Assembly: GCA_035651655.1 (NCBI GenBank)
Contig: DASRFG010000023.1
Location: 558,001-622,000, forward strand
Direction of reading: 5' to 3'
Length of the DNA: 64,000 nt
Source: Terriglobales bacterium
Lineage (GTDB): Bacteria > Acidobacteriota > Terriglobia > Terriglobales > Acidobacteriaceae
The number at the start of each line of letters is the position of its first letter. Positions within the stretch are counted from its first letter, which is position 1. Below are positions 53,533 to 63,569 of the stretch, piece by piece. Both the position numbers and the translations under genes were made by a program. The notes below the pieces were generated by a model that saw only the letters and a program-made list of their open reading frames with translations, had not been told where the DNA came from and did not search any database.

Positions 53533-54828
53533 ATGGGCTACAAAGAAAAAACCTTCTGGCTGGATACCGCCACCATGCCCGCGGGGAACAACTCCGGTCC
53601 GTTACCCGAGCGAGTGGACGTCGCTGTGATCGGCGCCGGGTTCACCGGCCTTTCGGCCGCGCGCGCTATGGCGAAACGTGGCGCGAAGGTCGCTGTCATG
53701 GAAGCCGAGACCGTGGGCTGGGGCGCCAGTTCGCGGAATGGCGGAATGGTGCTCACCGGAATGAAGCTGTCGGTGGAGAAGCTGGTTTCGAAGTACGGCC
53801 TTGAGGCCACGCGACGCATGTATGCCGCCTCGCTCGCCTCAATTGATTCGGTTGAGCAGATAGTGAAACAAGAGAACATTGCCTGCGACCTCTCCCGCAC
53901 CGGACACTTGGAGGTGGCGTGCAAAGCAGCTCACTTCGCAGCCTTCGCAAGGTCGGCCGAAACCCTTGCGCGCGACTTTAAGCATTCTCTGCAGGTGGTT
54001 CCAAGAAAAGACTTGCACGCGGAGATCGGTTCCGACATTTATTTTGGAGGCCTGGTAGATGAAACCAGCGCCGGCCTGAATCCGGCCCGCTATGTCGCCG
54101 GATTGGCCGAAGCCGCGCAAAGAACTGGCGCAACCATCTATGAGCATGCACGCGTCCAGGCTCTAGCCGCAGCGTCCCGCAATGGAGATTCGGGATTTAA
54201 AGTGAACACTTCCCGCGGCCAATTGTGGGCGCGTGACGTGTTCGTAGCCACCAGCGGCTACACCAGCACGACCCCGGCGCTCCGCAAGCGTGTGATCCCC
54301 ATCGGTTCCTACATTATTGTTACGGAGCGTCTGCCGGAGAGTCTGGCGCTCGAACTCAGCCCCCGCAACCGCATGATCTATGACTCGAAAAATTTTCTCT
54401 ACTACTATCGCCTGACTCCAGATAACCGAATGCTGTTCGGCGGCCGCGCGGCCTTCTTTCCGGAGACTCAAAATTCTGTTCGCCGTAGCGCGGAAATTCT
54501 CCGCCGCGGAATGCTGAGCGTTTACCCACAGCTCCGCGACACACAAATTGACTACGCCTGGGGTGGCACGCTCGATTTTGCATTCGACATCATGCCCCAT
54601 GCCGGCCAGCTTGATGGCATGTACTATTCCCTGGGATACGCCGGCCACGGTGTTGCCATGGCGACCTATTTGGGCATGCAGATGGGTGACCTGATCTGCG
54701 GCGGAACCAGCGAAAATCCGTTTGCCGGTATCCCCTTCCCTACAGCTCCACTGGGACTCTATAACGGCCGCCCGTGGTTCCTTCCGCTGGCTGGAGCCTG
54801 GTACCGGTTTTTGGATTGGGTCAGCTGA
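53533..54828 (+). CDS. FAD-dependent amine oxidase (PuuB-like)
   Basis: A 431-residue DAO-family flavoenzyme like gamma-glutamylputrescine oxidase: VAVIGAGFTGLSAARAMAKR (dinucleotide fold, from about 32), WGASSRNGGM, then substrate-domain parts RMIYDSKNFLYYYRLTPDNR and a final YSLGYAGHGVAMATYLG. It would oxidise a primary or secondary amine to an aldehyde with H2O2. No signal peptide is seen. It lies opposite the APC permease and amidohydrolases, and together they suggest catabolism of amines or N-acyl compounds. The exact substrate is not readable. Confidence 0.85.
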   Translation: MGYKEKTFWLDTATMPAGNNSGPLPERVDVAVIGAGFTGLSAARAMAKRGAKVAVMEAETVGWGASSRNGGMVLTGMKLSVEKLVSKYGLEATRRMYAASLASIDSVEQIVKQENIACDLSRTGHLEVACKAAHFAAFARSAETLARDFKHSLQVVPRKDLHAEIGSDIYFGGLVDETSAGLNPARYVAGLAEAAQRTGATIYEHARVQALAAASRNGDSGFKVNTSRGQLWARDVFVATSGYTSTTPALRKRVIPIGSYIIVTERLPESLALELSPRNRMIYDSKNFLYYYRLTPDNRMLFGGRAAFFPETQNSVRRSAEILRRGMLSVYPQLRDTQIDYAWGGTLDFAFDIMPHAGQLDGMYYSLGYAGHGVAMATYLGMQMGDLICGGTSENPFAGIPFPTAPLGLYNGRPWFLPLAGAWYRFLDWVS

Positions 54829-54864
54829 CTTCAATTCACGACGTTTAGAGAAAGCCGCCTTTCT

Positions 54865-56166
54865 TCACCTCTGAAGGCGAGGCCGCCGTCGCAATAACAG
54901 ATAAGCGAGCGGACCAAGAAGCAGCAAGATCAATCCCCAGCGGGTGCCCACACGATCGCTCCCCAGTAGCGCCACTCCACTCAGCAAAACCGGAGCGCCG
55001 ACGGAGTACAACAAGCCTTTGCGTCCCCAGGGAATGTGAAACGGACGCGGCAGCTCGGGCGCTTTGTTCCGCAAGCGCCAACCCGAGAGCACCGTCAACA
55101 GCGAGGTTGCGATCCTTAACCACGCATAGATGGAGATCAGCTCGGTTAACGTGCGCCAGGACAGAGCGGCATACACCGCGGCCGAAACCAGAATGGCGAT
55201 CCAGGGTGTCTTATAGCGCGAGTGCAGTCGTGTCAAGATCGGCGTGAGATAACCGTCTTCGGCCATGGCGAATGGCATGCGTGTGCTCGCCAACACCGTG
55301 CTGTTGAGGATGGAAACGCTGGTCACAGTGGCAGCCAAAGTCATCCAGAGTCCGAGCCAAGGGCCGCCGATTAACCGGGCAGCCTGAGAGAAATATCCGG
55401 TATGCCATAGCTGCCAATTGTCCAGGGCAGCCAGGGAGCACAAGGTCGGCAAGAAGTAGGTCGCCATAGACATGGGCACTACCCACGCCAGAGCGCGGGG
55501 ATAATTGCGCTGCGGATTTTCTACTTCTTCCGCGACGGTTGAAAGCTGTTCATATCCCGAATACAACCAGATGCCCAATGCGAGCCCGACGCCGAATACC
55601 TGGAACACTGGCCCTTGCGGAGGCACCAGGGGCGAAAAAGGATTGTGCTGCCACTTCCATAAGGCCACCACGCAGAGCACCACGACCGGCAGGAGAATAA
55701 AAATCTCAAGGACCGTCGCCACCTTGCCGACCAGTTGAATTCCTCGAATGTTTACCCAGGCAATCAATGCGATCAGCGCAACCGAGAGCAGGTAGTGCTT
55801 CCAGCCCACGAGCTGGGGAAGCCAGTAGCTGACGTAATCGCTGAACAGCACTGCATAGGCGCCACCTAGTAAGAACGAAGCGCACCAGTTCCACCATCCC
55901 GCCAGAAATCCCCAGAAATCTCCGAACGCGGCACGCGTCCAGCGGTAAAAGCCACCCTGCACCGGCATGGCAGTAGTCAGCTCGGCCGCAACCAGTGAGA
56001 TGGGAATGCACCAGAAGAAAGGCAGCAGCAGGTGATAGATGAGGGTGAGTCCCGGCCCGGAGGTGCTGACCTGGTCTTCCAACCCGAAAGGACCAGCCGT
56101 GGTGTAGGAGTACATCACGAAAACAAAATAGAAGAGGCCTGTCTTCGTGAGTTGTCGCCGGTTCAA
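54865..56166 (-). CDS. APC-superfamily amino acid/amine permease
   Basis: A 433-residue transporter with about 12 hydrophobic helices; the helix-1 break motif reads AGPFGLEDQVSTSGPG and the conserved WSGYEQ-type segment is LYSGYEQLSTVAEEVENP. These place it in the amino acid-polyamine-organocation superfamily. The start is TTG 56166, inside the stop of the upstream amidohydrolase (TTGA overlap) with GGAGAG just before, so translation is coupled. It probably imports the substrate or exports the product of that enzyme. Confidence 0.88.
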   Translation of the reverse strand: MNRRQLTKTGLFYFVFVMYSYTTAGPFGLEDQVSTSGPGLTLIYHLLLPFFWCIPISLVAAELTTAMPVQGGFYRWTRAAFGDFWGFLAGWWNWCASFLLGGAYAVLFSDYVSYWLPQLVGWKHYLLSVALIALIAWVNIRGIQLVGKVATVLEIFILLPVVVLCVVALWKWQHNPFSPLVPPQGPVFQVFGVGLALGIWLYSGYEQLSTVAEEVENPQRNYPRALAWVVPMSMATYFLPTLCSLAALDNWQLWHTGYFSQAARLIGGPWLGLWMTLAATVTSVSILNSTVLASTRMPFAMAEDGYLTPILTRLHSRYKTPWIAILVSAAVYAALSWRTLTELISIYAWLRIATSLLTVLSGWRLRNKAPELPRPFHIPWGRKGLLYSVGAPVLLSGVALLGSDRVGTRWGLILLLLGPLAYLLLRRRPRLQR

Positions 56167-57944
56167 CGCTCTCCGTTCTCGGCCGTATAAACGATTCTTC
56201 CGGCAAAGATAGTCATCTCACACTTCAGATTCTTTAGGTCGGCGGATGGAATCGAGTACATGTCGCGGTCCCACACGGCAATGTCAGCTTCCTTGCCAGA
56301 CTCGATCGAGCCGATCTTGTCTTCAAGAAAAAGTTGCCGTGCTGCCCACGCCGTGTATGAACGCAGTGCGCTGTGAATGTCGACGGATTCTGCAGTGCCA
56401 AAGGGATGCGCTCCGTACACACCCTTCAGCGGTTCGCGGACAATGGACGCCCACAGACCGTAACGTGCTGGGAAAGGCGTAACGAAGTAATCCGAGCCTC
56501 CAGTCCATTTCACATTTTTCGCCAAATAGGTTTTGAACGGATTCAGCCGCAGCGAGCGCTCCGGACCAAAGTTGCCGGCATAAGTGTCACCGATCCACCA
56601 CACAAATGGCGGTTGAGGCTCGGGGTAGCCAGCGTCGTATTCCTTTTGTAGTACCGCCATCGTATCAATCGCGTGACCGGTTGGGATATTGCAATGGATG
56701 ATGCTATGCCGAAGCCCGCGCGTCGGCTTCTCCTTCAAGACCTGCGCGTAGGTGTCCACCACCCAGTCAATCGCGCGATCGCCCACGGCATGCGTGCCCA
56801 CGTGTATACCCGCCTGATGAAACAATCGAACTTCCTGACGGTAGATCTCAGGATCGGTTGACGGATATCCGAAATTACCGGCATCCTTGTCGATAAAGTT
56901 CTTGTTCCACTCCTTGTGTACCCACGCGGTGCGCCCTCCGCCGCTGCCATCCATGTACAGCTTCGCGCCGCCGGAGAGCAATATCCCATCGCCGAGAGAT
57001 TGTGGCGGCTTGGGGAGCGCCGAGATGCGTGCGGCAGTCTGGCGCGCCGATTCCATCGTCGTGCCGGCATGCCATAGCACGAACACCCGCACGCTCAATT
57101 TGTTCTCCTCTAGAAGCTGTCGGTAGGCCTCCCATGTGTGTGCCTCGATGTCGGCGTCTTTTACCGCCGTCATGCCTTCCCGATGCAGGCCTTCGATAAT
57201 GTGCAGGATTCCATTTCGCTCCTGCTCGGGAGTAGTAGCCGGAATCAGGCGCGTCACCAAGCTCATGGCCGCTTCCTTCAGCACGCCGGTGGCATTGCCT
57301 GCGGCGTCATGATCGATCGTGCCCGCAGCAGGCGGTTGCGTTTCAGTTGATATGTGCGCCAACTTCATCGCGTAGCTGTTCGCCACTCCATAATGACCGG
57401 TGGTATGTAACAACCACACCGGATTGTTAGGGCTAACCTTGTCGAGGTCCGATGCATACACATAACGATGCTCCGCCAGCTTGCCCTCGTCCCAGCCATC
57501 GCCCTGGACCCATTCCCCCGGCTTCGTCGTCGCCACCTTGTCGCGAACCTTGGCGACCACATCTTCCACTCGCGAGGAGTCGCTCAGGTTGACGTGGTAG
57601 AGCTCATTGACACCACCGTCCGCGAAGTGACCATGAGTATCAATGAGCCCGGGTGTAGCTGTGCGCCCGTGCAGATCAATTACGCGTGTACCGCTCCCGG
57701 CCCGCTGCAGGATGGCTTCGCTCGAGCCGACAGCGACAATCTTTCCTCCCTTAATCGCCACCGCCTGCGCGATCGAATCGTTGGCATCCACGGTTAGAAT
57801 TTTGCCGTTTATCAGCACTAGATCGGCCGCATCAGATTGAGGTGGGTTCGCCGCAACTGCAGATTTTGCTGCCGGCATGATCCCTGCCGCTACCACCAGC
57901 AGCGCCATCACTGCCGCGTACTGCAACAACGATTTCGTAGTCAT
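56163..57944 (-). CDS. Secreted amidohydrolase (YtcJ-like, amidohydrolase_3)
   Basis: A 593-residue metal-dependent hydrolase with a signal peptide (about 1-32). The fold is clear: DLVLINGKILTVDANDS at the N-terminal beta sandwich, the metal-binding DTHGHF at the barrel start, later histidines (HVGTHAVGDRAIDWV, SIIHCNI) and the C-terminal aspartate in TGGSDYFVTP. The substrate class is cyclic or linear amides. It is coupled to the APC permease by a four-base overlap and divergent from the second amidohydrolase. Confidence 0.87.
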   Translation of the reverse strand: MTTKSLLQYAAVMALLVVAAGIMPAAKSAVAANPPQSDAADLVLINGKILTVDANDSIAQAVAIKGGKIVAVGSSEAILQRAGSGTRVIDLHGRTATPGLIDTHGHFADGGVNELYHVNLSDSSRVEDVVAKVRDKVATTKPGEWVQGDGWDEGKLAEHRYVYASDLDKVSPNNPVWLLHTTGHYGVANSYAMKLAHISTETQPPAAGTIDHDAAGNATGVLKEAAMSLVTRLIPATTPEQERNGILHIIEGLHREGMTAVKDADIEAHTWEAYRQLLEENKLSVRVFVLWHAGTTMESARQTAARISALPKPPQSLGDGILLSGGAKLYMDGSGGGRTAWVHKEWNKNFIDKDAGNFGYPSTDPEIYRQEVRLFHQAGIHVGTHAVGDRAIDWVVDTYAQVLKEKPTRGLRHSIIHCNIPTGHAIDTMAVLQKEYDAGYPEPQPPFVWWIGDTYAGNFGPERSLRLNPFKTYLAKNVKWTGGSDYFVTPFPARYGLWASIVREPLKGVYGAHPFGTAESVDIHSALRSYTAWAARQLFLEDKIGSIESGKEADIAVWDRDMYSIPSADLKNLKCEMTIFAGRIVYTAENGER

Positions 57945-58050
57945 CAGCGCCTTTCAGGTGCTGGGGTTAACCGAAAGCTTTGTTCTGACTGACGCCAGTT
58001 TGAGAATTGCGAGTGCGCTAGTACAATGACGCGCACCCAGCAATACATTT

Positions 58051-59463
58051 ATGCCAACAAATTTCCGACTGCAACTTCTCCTTGCCGTTGCGATCATGTT
58101 CCTGTGCGCGCCAAGGGCCGTTGCCGCTGACCGGCCGGTCGCCTTTACGCACGTCAACGTCATTGATACTACTGGTGGCCCCACTCAGCATGACATGACG
58201 GTTGTGGTCTCCGGCCAGCGAATTGTCGAGGTCGCAAAAAACGGCCACGCCGCCACTATAAAAAACACGCAGGTAGTGGATGGCCGCGGCAAATATCTCA
58301 TACCCGGCCTTTGGGACATGCATGTGCATACGGTGTTTGGCGAGTGGCTGCCACAGTGGACAGGGGAGAAGATATCGTTTCCGCTGTTCGTTGCCAACGG
58401 CGTTACCGGTGTGCGGGATATGGGGGCCGACTTGGCGGTCGCAAAGCAGTGGCGTTCGGACATCGCCTCTGGAAAACTGCTTGGCCCAAGACTAGTGATT
58501 GCCGGACCCATGCTCGATGGCCCCAAACCTCGCTTCCCAAGTTCGGTCGGCGTGGGCACGCCGGATGATGGCCGCAAGACGGTCGATGATCTCAAACGGG
58601 CGGGTGTTGATTTTATTAAGTTTCAATCGCTGATTCCCCGTGATGCCTATTTTGCCGCGGTGGAGGAAGCCAAGAAACAGGGCATTCCATTTGTCGGGCA
58701 CGTGCCGGACGCTGTCCGCGCTAGCGAAGCCTCAAATGCCGGGCAGAAAAGCATCGAGCACCTGACCGGTGTCTTTGAAGCTTGCTCGACTATAGAAGAT
58801 GACCTGATGAAGGGTCCTAAAGGGCCCGGCCGCTTCGTGGCCACTTACAGCGATGCCAACGCGAAGACCTTGATCGCTCTCTTCGCCAAGAACCAGACCT
58901 GGCAGGTACCGACGCTGGTCTGGGAGCACGGGCAATGGTTAATAGACAAGAGCGATTTCAGTCGCGATCCGCTCACCAAGTATGCCCCGGCGGCCTGGAA
59001 GGACCACACCTGGCCAATGTTCACTACCGACATATTGAAAGACATGGACACGGATCCATTACCCGTCCGCGAAAAGTTCACCGATAAGGAGTTGGAGATT
59101 GTCGGCGCCATGCACCGGGCCGGCGTTCCTTTCCTAGCAGGCACTGATACCGCTGCCGGAGTGCACGTTTTTCCCGGCTTCAGTCTGCATGAGGAGCTGG
59201 AATATTTTGTTCGCGCCGGTTTCACGCCCCTGGAGGCATTGCAAACCGCCACTCGCAATCCTGCGTTCTTTCTGGGTAGGTCAGACATGGGAACCGTGCA
59301 GAAGGGCAACGTGGGCGACTTGGTGCTGCTGGATGCGGATCCATTGGCAAATATCAGTAACATTCGCAAAATTCGTGCCGTGGTGCTTAACGGCCGCTAT
59401 CTGTCGCGCTCGCGCTTGGACGATCTTCTGCACCAGGTCGTGCTGGCAGCGAACTCCCGTTAA
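58051..59463 (+). CDS. Secreted amidohydrolase (imidazolonepropionase-like)
   Basis: A 470-residue amidohydrolase_1 enzyme with a signal peptide ending near AVAAD. Metal-site motifs: LIPGLWDMHVHTVFGEW (HxH), the carboxylated-lysine position near GVDFIKFQSL, VGHVPDAVRASEA, and the aspartate in FLAGTDTAAGVH. The final SLHEELEYFVRAGFTPLEAL is typical of prolidase/imidazolonepropionase-like members. It starts 106 bases from the divergent amidohydrolase and has no clear ribosome site. The substrate is unknown; a dipeptide or N-acyl amino acid is plausible. Confidence 0.87.
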   Translation: MPTNFRLQLLLAVAIMFLCAPRAVAADRPVAFTHVNVIDTTGGPTQHDMTVVVSGQRIVEVAKNGHAATIKNTQVVDGRGKYLIPGLWDMHVHTVFGEWLPQWTGEKISFPLFVANGVTGVRDMGADLAVAKQWRSDIASGKLLGPRLVIAGPMLDGPKPRFPSSVGVGTPDDGRKTVDDLKRAGVDFIKFQSLIPRDAYFAAVEEAKKQGIPFVGHVPDAVRASEASNAGQKSIEHLTGVFEACSTIEDDLMKGPKGPGRFVATYSDANAKTLIALFAKNQTWQVPTLVWEHGQWLIDKSDFSRDPLTKYAPAAWKDHTWPMFTTDILKDMDTDPLPVREKFTDKELEIVGAMHRAGVPFLAGTDTAAGVHVFPGFSLHEELEYFVRAGFTPLEALQTATRNPAFFLGRSDMGTVQKGNVGDLVLLDADPLANISNIRKIRAVVLNGRYLSRSRLDDLLHQVVLAANSR

Positions 59464-59512
59464 CGAATCGCAGTGCAGAGCACGAAGTCTTTCTTTTCAG
59501 GCGAGCGCGTTG

Positions 59513-59557
59513 AGCTGTCAGGGTTCTGCTTGACAGCTCCCACAAGTGGGGTATAGT
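59513..59557 (+). promoter_or_regulatory. Promoter with overlapping inverted repeat before the second TonB receptor
   Basis: TTGACA (59530-59535), a 16-base spacer and TATAGT (59552-59557) form a near-consensus sigma70 promoter. AGCTGTCA (59513-59520) and TGACAGCT (59531-59538) are perfect 8-base inverted arms with a 10-base gap, and the right arm covers the -35, a good position for a repressor site. Confidence 0.7.
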
Positions 59558-59678
59558 CGTTTCCACTTTCATTCTTTTCTGAAACTTTCCATTCTCTTTG
59601 CTGTCTGTAGGTCGCGACAAGTGTATTAGCAATAAGTTGTTGCTATTGTGCAGGTGCTGTCGCCGTAATGGAGGAAGT

Positions 59679-62600
59679 ATGCGGATACGGAGCTGTTATT
59701 TGCAGGTTGTTCTTCTCGGACTGGCAATTCTCTTCACTCTGTCGGTGAGCCAGCCAGCCTTAAGCCAGACCGCCACCGGCAGCATCATTGGAACGGTCAC
59801 CGACCCGAGCGGCGCGGTGGTTCCGGGAGTGGCGGTGACCATCAGGTCGGTTTCTACGGGCGCTACTCGAACCCTGGCCACGACCAATGCCGGCACGTAT
59901 TCCGCGACCGCCCTCGCGCCGGGACAGTACACCGTAAGCTACCAGCAGAAAGGCTTTGGCGCCGGGAGTCAGGCGGTCATCGTGCTTGTGGGCGAGACCG
60001 CAAATGGTGACTTCAGGCTGCAAGTCGGCGAGCAAAGCACTTCCATCAATGTGAGCGCCGAGACCGCAAGCCCTGTCAACACCGTCCAAGCGGTGGTGCA
60101 GGACGTGATGACCGCCAAACAGATCGACCAATTACCCCTAAATGGCCGCAACTTCCTCGACTTGGCACAGCTGAACGCTGGCGCGCAAATTCAGGACGGT
60201 GGAAATCTCGACCCCACCAAACAGGGTTTCGCCGCCATTTCTCTGCAGGGCCGCTCAGGACGTTCGACCCGAATTGAGGCGGACGGCGTTGACATAACTG
60301 ACGATTTCGTCGGCACTACTACCATCAATTTGTCCGAAGAATCCATTCAGGAATTCCAAGTCGCGCAATCCACACTAGACCCGGCGAACGGTGTCACCAG
60401 TTCAGGGGCCGTTAATGTCATAACCCGCGCTGGCTCCAACGCACTGCACGGCAGCGCCTTCTATCTTTTCCGCAACGACTCTCTGGCTGCCCGCGTGGGG
60501 GCGACGAAGGCGCCTTTCGACCGCAGCATGGTGGGTTGGCGTGTTGGCGGGCCGTTCATTAAAAACAAGCTGTTCTGGTTTGTCGGTCATGAGCACACGC
60601 TGCAGCACGGAACGACCTTTGTCAGTCCCGGTGGGAATTTTTCCAATTTTGCCGGCGCGTTCTCAACTCCATTCCACGAGACCGAAGCCACCGCCCGTCT
60701 CGACTGGAACATCTCCAATAATTGGCGCACGTTTTATTCCTTTCACTTTGACCAGCTGAATTTGGTCACCGGATTCGGGGGGATTTCCCTTCAGCCATTC
60801 TCCAATCGAAATCTAAATGCAGTGCACACTTTCGCCTTGGACGGCACCACGGGTACCTACACCCACAGCTTCCGCTTTGGCCTGATGCGTTTTCGCAACT
60901 TCATCCAGGATGCGCTGCACGTCGTCGGTGGACTGCCCCAGGCATTCCCCGGAGGAGTGCCCGCGGGAATCGGCATTGGTCCCGATGTTTTCTGCACCGC
61001 TGGTGTCAACCAGCTCTGCCTCGGACCTAACTATCTGGTGCCGCAGTTCACATTGCAGCGCAACAAGCAGGTCCGCTATGACGGCTCGGTACCTTACCGC
61101 TCCCACACTCTTCGCTATGGGATTGAGTACGTCAGCATCCTTGAAGGCGGATTTTCTGGTTTCATCGGCGATGGTCCCATACTTAACTCGAACGGAACAT
61201 CTACTGAAGTGAATTTCGCGAACGCCAACAACACATTTGGCGGCGGCGCTACTAATCCGCTCAACTATCCTCTGGAAAACATCGCCTTCGGCAACGGTCT
61301 GGGATTTTCTTCAGAAATACGAGGAATGGGCCTCCCCCATGGCACATTTCCGGGGCACCGTTTCAGCCTGTACGTGGGCGATGTCTGGAAGGTGAAGCCG
61401 AACCTGACTGCCACGCTCGCCCTGCGGTATAACCGTGTAACCGGTCGTACTGACAGCGACGCGCGCGCCCTGCCCAGCCTTACAAGCCTGATTCCGGGTT
61501 CTGACCGTCCACCCCGCCAAGCTAATCTGGACTTTGCTCCCCAGGTTGGCGTTGCTTGGGACCCATTCAAGGATGGCAAGACTTCCGTGCGCCTCGGTGC
61601 CGGCCTGTTTTACGACAATTTCCTGACCGAGAACATCCTTTTCGACCGACCGCTACGCATTCCTGGCGGCTTGGCTAACTTCACCCCTGTGGTTAACAGT
61701 GGGACCGTTCCAGGCACCTCTATCTCGGTGACTCCCTGGATTGGCCAGCCGATCGGAAGTGTCGCTGGGCAGGTTGCCGCGGCTCAAGCCGCGTTTCAGG
61801 CTGCCAGTGCTGCAGCAGCAGCCACCTTCAATCCCAATGGCATTCCCGGATTTGACGATCCTAATGGATTCAATCGGAATACTCTGTTCGGGGTACTTGC
61901 TCCGAACCTCCAGATCCCGCGCTCCGTCGAGATCAATTTCGGCGTACAGCGCCAAATCCGCAAAAACTTATTTGTCTCCGTGGATTACCTGCGCAACGTA
62001 AACACCCATTCCATCATGAACCACGATGTAAATTTCCTGGGTGCGGCCCGGACTTTCAACAAGGCTGCTGCGCAGGCCGCAATCCAAACAACAATAGCCC
62101 AGTACCCCGGTTGTGCCGACATCGCGTGCACAATTTCCCAGGGCGCCACCATCCAGACCTTCGCCGCCAATGGCTTGGGCTCGCCTGCGAATGGGCTATT
62201 GACAACAATAGTTCAGCCCAATAACACCTTCGCATTTGGCGGAGTGGATCCCAGCTTCGGCCAGATCATGCTCAGCGACACGATTGGCCGCTCGGTGTAC
62301 AACGCGCTGCAGGTGCGCTTGAACCAGAATGTTGCCAATCCGTTTCCCGGCGTGCGCCAGCTTTCCTGGCAGGCCAATTACAGCCTCTCCCGCTTTAACT
62401 CGACTGCACCTGATCAGGATGTTGTCTACGCCCAGAACGCGCGCGACAATCTGAACCCCTTGCACTTTTTCGGGCCGAACGCCCTCGACCGCACTCACAT
62501 GCTTGCTTTTGGCGGCACTTTCGACGTCCGCGGCGGGCTTCGAGTCAGCATGTTGACGCGCATTTACAGCGCTCTCCCGAACAGCCTGAGCGTGCCCTTA

Positions 62601-63185
62601 CAGTGCAATTGCCCAGCTGAAATCTTCCTGACCGACCTCACCGGCGACGGCACCGGCAGTGACCTTCTGCCCGGCACAAATCTTGGCGCCTTCGGCCGCG
62701 GTGTGAAAGTCGGCAGCCTGAATTCTGTTATCAACAATTTCAATTCCAGCACTGCGGGCACGCTGACTCCTGCTGGCCAGGCCCTGGTATCAGCCGGTCT
62801 GTTTACGTCCGCGCAGTTGAAACAGCTAGGCGCAGTGGTTCCCGCCATCACCAACGCTCCCGCCGGCCAGGTTGGAATTGACAACTTCATTGCCGACGAT
62901 CTGCGCATCAGCTACCCCTTTCACTTGAATCGGCTCTGGAAGGGTGCGGGAGAGGAGTTCGTGCTCGAGCCTACGGTTGACATATTCAACGTTGTGAACA
63001 AGGCAAACTTCGATCCGCCGGCTGGTTTCATTACTTCGCCTATACGCGGCGTGCTGGATGGTTCCGTCGGCTCAGCTAACGGCACCACCTATGCGCAACG
63101 CGCCAACCGATACGGTTTGGGTACGGGCGTGTTCTCGCAGGGCATTCCTCGCGCCTTCGAGATTGGGATGCGAGTGTCGTTTTAG
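59679..63185 (+). CDS. Oar-like TonB-dependent receptor
   Basis: A 1168-residue outer-membrane receptor. ATG 59679 has GGAGG five bases upstream and starts a signal peptide (to about QPALSQ). A carboxypeptidase-regulatory-like domain (ATGSIIGTVTDPSGAVVPGV), a plug (LPLNGRNFLDLAQLNAGAQ, GAVNVITRAGSNALHGSAFY) and a barrel ending FEIGMRVSF with a terminal Phe follow. It is longer than the receptor at 45683, mainly in the barrel loops. It stands behind its own promoter. The substrate cannot be told; the amidohydrolase neighbour may be coincidental. Confidence 0.92.
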   Translation: MRIRSCYLQVVLLGLAILFTLSVSQPALSQTATGSIIGTVTDPSGAVVPGVAVTIRSVSTGATRTLATTNAGTYSATALAPGQYTVSYQQKGFGAGSQAVIVLVGETANGDFRLQVGEQSTSINVSAETASPVNTVQAVVQDVMTAKQIDQLPLNGRNFLDLAQLNAGAQIQDGGNLDPTKQGFAAISLQGRSGRSTRIEADGVDITDDFVGTTTINLSEESIQEFQVAQSTLDPANGVTSSGAVNVITRAGSNALHGSAFYLFRNDSLAARVGATKAPFDRSMVGWRVGGPFIKNKLFWFVGHEHTLQHGTTFVSPGGNFSNFAGAFSTPFHETEATARLDWNISNNWRTFYSFHFDQLNLVTGFGGISLQPFSNRNLNAVHTFALDGTTGTYTHSFRFGLMRFRNFIQDALHVVGGLPQAFPGGVPAGIGIGPDVFCTAGVNQLCLGPNYLVPQFTLQRNKQVRYDGSVPYRSHTLRYGIEYVSILEGGFSGFIGDGPILNSNGTSTEVNFANANNTFGGGATNPLNYPLENIAFGNGLGFSSEIRGMGLPHGTFPGHRFSLYVGDVWKVKPNLTATLALRYNRVTGRTDSDARALPSLTSLIPGSDRPPRQANLDFAPQVGVAWDPFKDGKTSVRLGAGLFYDNFLTENILFDRPLRIPGGLANFTPVVNSGTVPGTSISVTPWIGQPIGSVAGQVAAAQAAFQAASAAAAATFNPNGIPGFDDPNGFNRNTLFGVLAPNLQIPRSVEINFGVQRQIRKNLFVSVDYLRNVNTHSIMNHDVNFLGAARTFNKAAAQAAIQTTIAQYPGCADIACTISQGATIQTFAANGLGSPANGLLTTIVQPNNTFAFGGVDPSFGQIMLSDTIGRSVYNALQVRLNQNVANPFPGVRQLSWQANYSLSRFNSTAPDQDVVYAQNARDNLNPLHFFGPNALDRTHMLAFGGTFDVRGGLRVSMLTRIYSALPNSLSVPLQCNCPAEIFLTDLTGDGTGSDLLPGTNLGAFGRGVKVGSLNSVINNFNSSTAGTLTPAGQALVSAGLFTSAQLKQLGAVVPAITNAPAGQVGIDNFIADDLRISYPFHLNRLWKGAGEEFVLEPTVDIFNVVNKANFDPPAGFITSPIRGVLDGSVGSANGTTYAQRANRYGLGTGVFSQGIPRAFEIGMRVSF

Positions 63186-63569
63186 CCAGAACACTCGGAC
63201 AGACGGCACCTACTCCGTGTGGCTCGTGCGCCTCATCCTTGACGCGACCTATATAAGAATAGTGCTCAAGTTGCCGCTCGAGCCGTGACGTTGTTCTTTC
63301 AGCTTTACCTACCGCAAGGGGAAGCCATCAGCGTTTTTTGAGAAACGAAATCGGGATCTGAAATTTCCGCTTGACACTCTTAAACGGCGGGAGCACAATC
63401 CGCCCGGAATCGCCTCTCCGAAGAGCAGTTCCCTCACAGAGCAAGTGCTGCACCCTGAGGTGAAGTCTCCTGGTTCCCGGGAACGAACCCAAGCGGAAAA
63501 TCTGCGCGATGCAGACCGCGTTCCGCGCAAGAACGGACGCGTCTCTCATTGCTGCCTGGAGGGAATGTA
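63186..63569. other. Intergenic with promoter of the Kelch gene
   Basis: About 384 bases. No small gene was convincing. TTGACA (63371-63376), a 17-base spacer and CACAAT (63394-63399) form a plausible sigma70 promoter about 170 bases before the Kelch gene, leaving a long leader. Confidence 0.45.
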
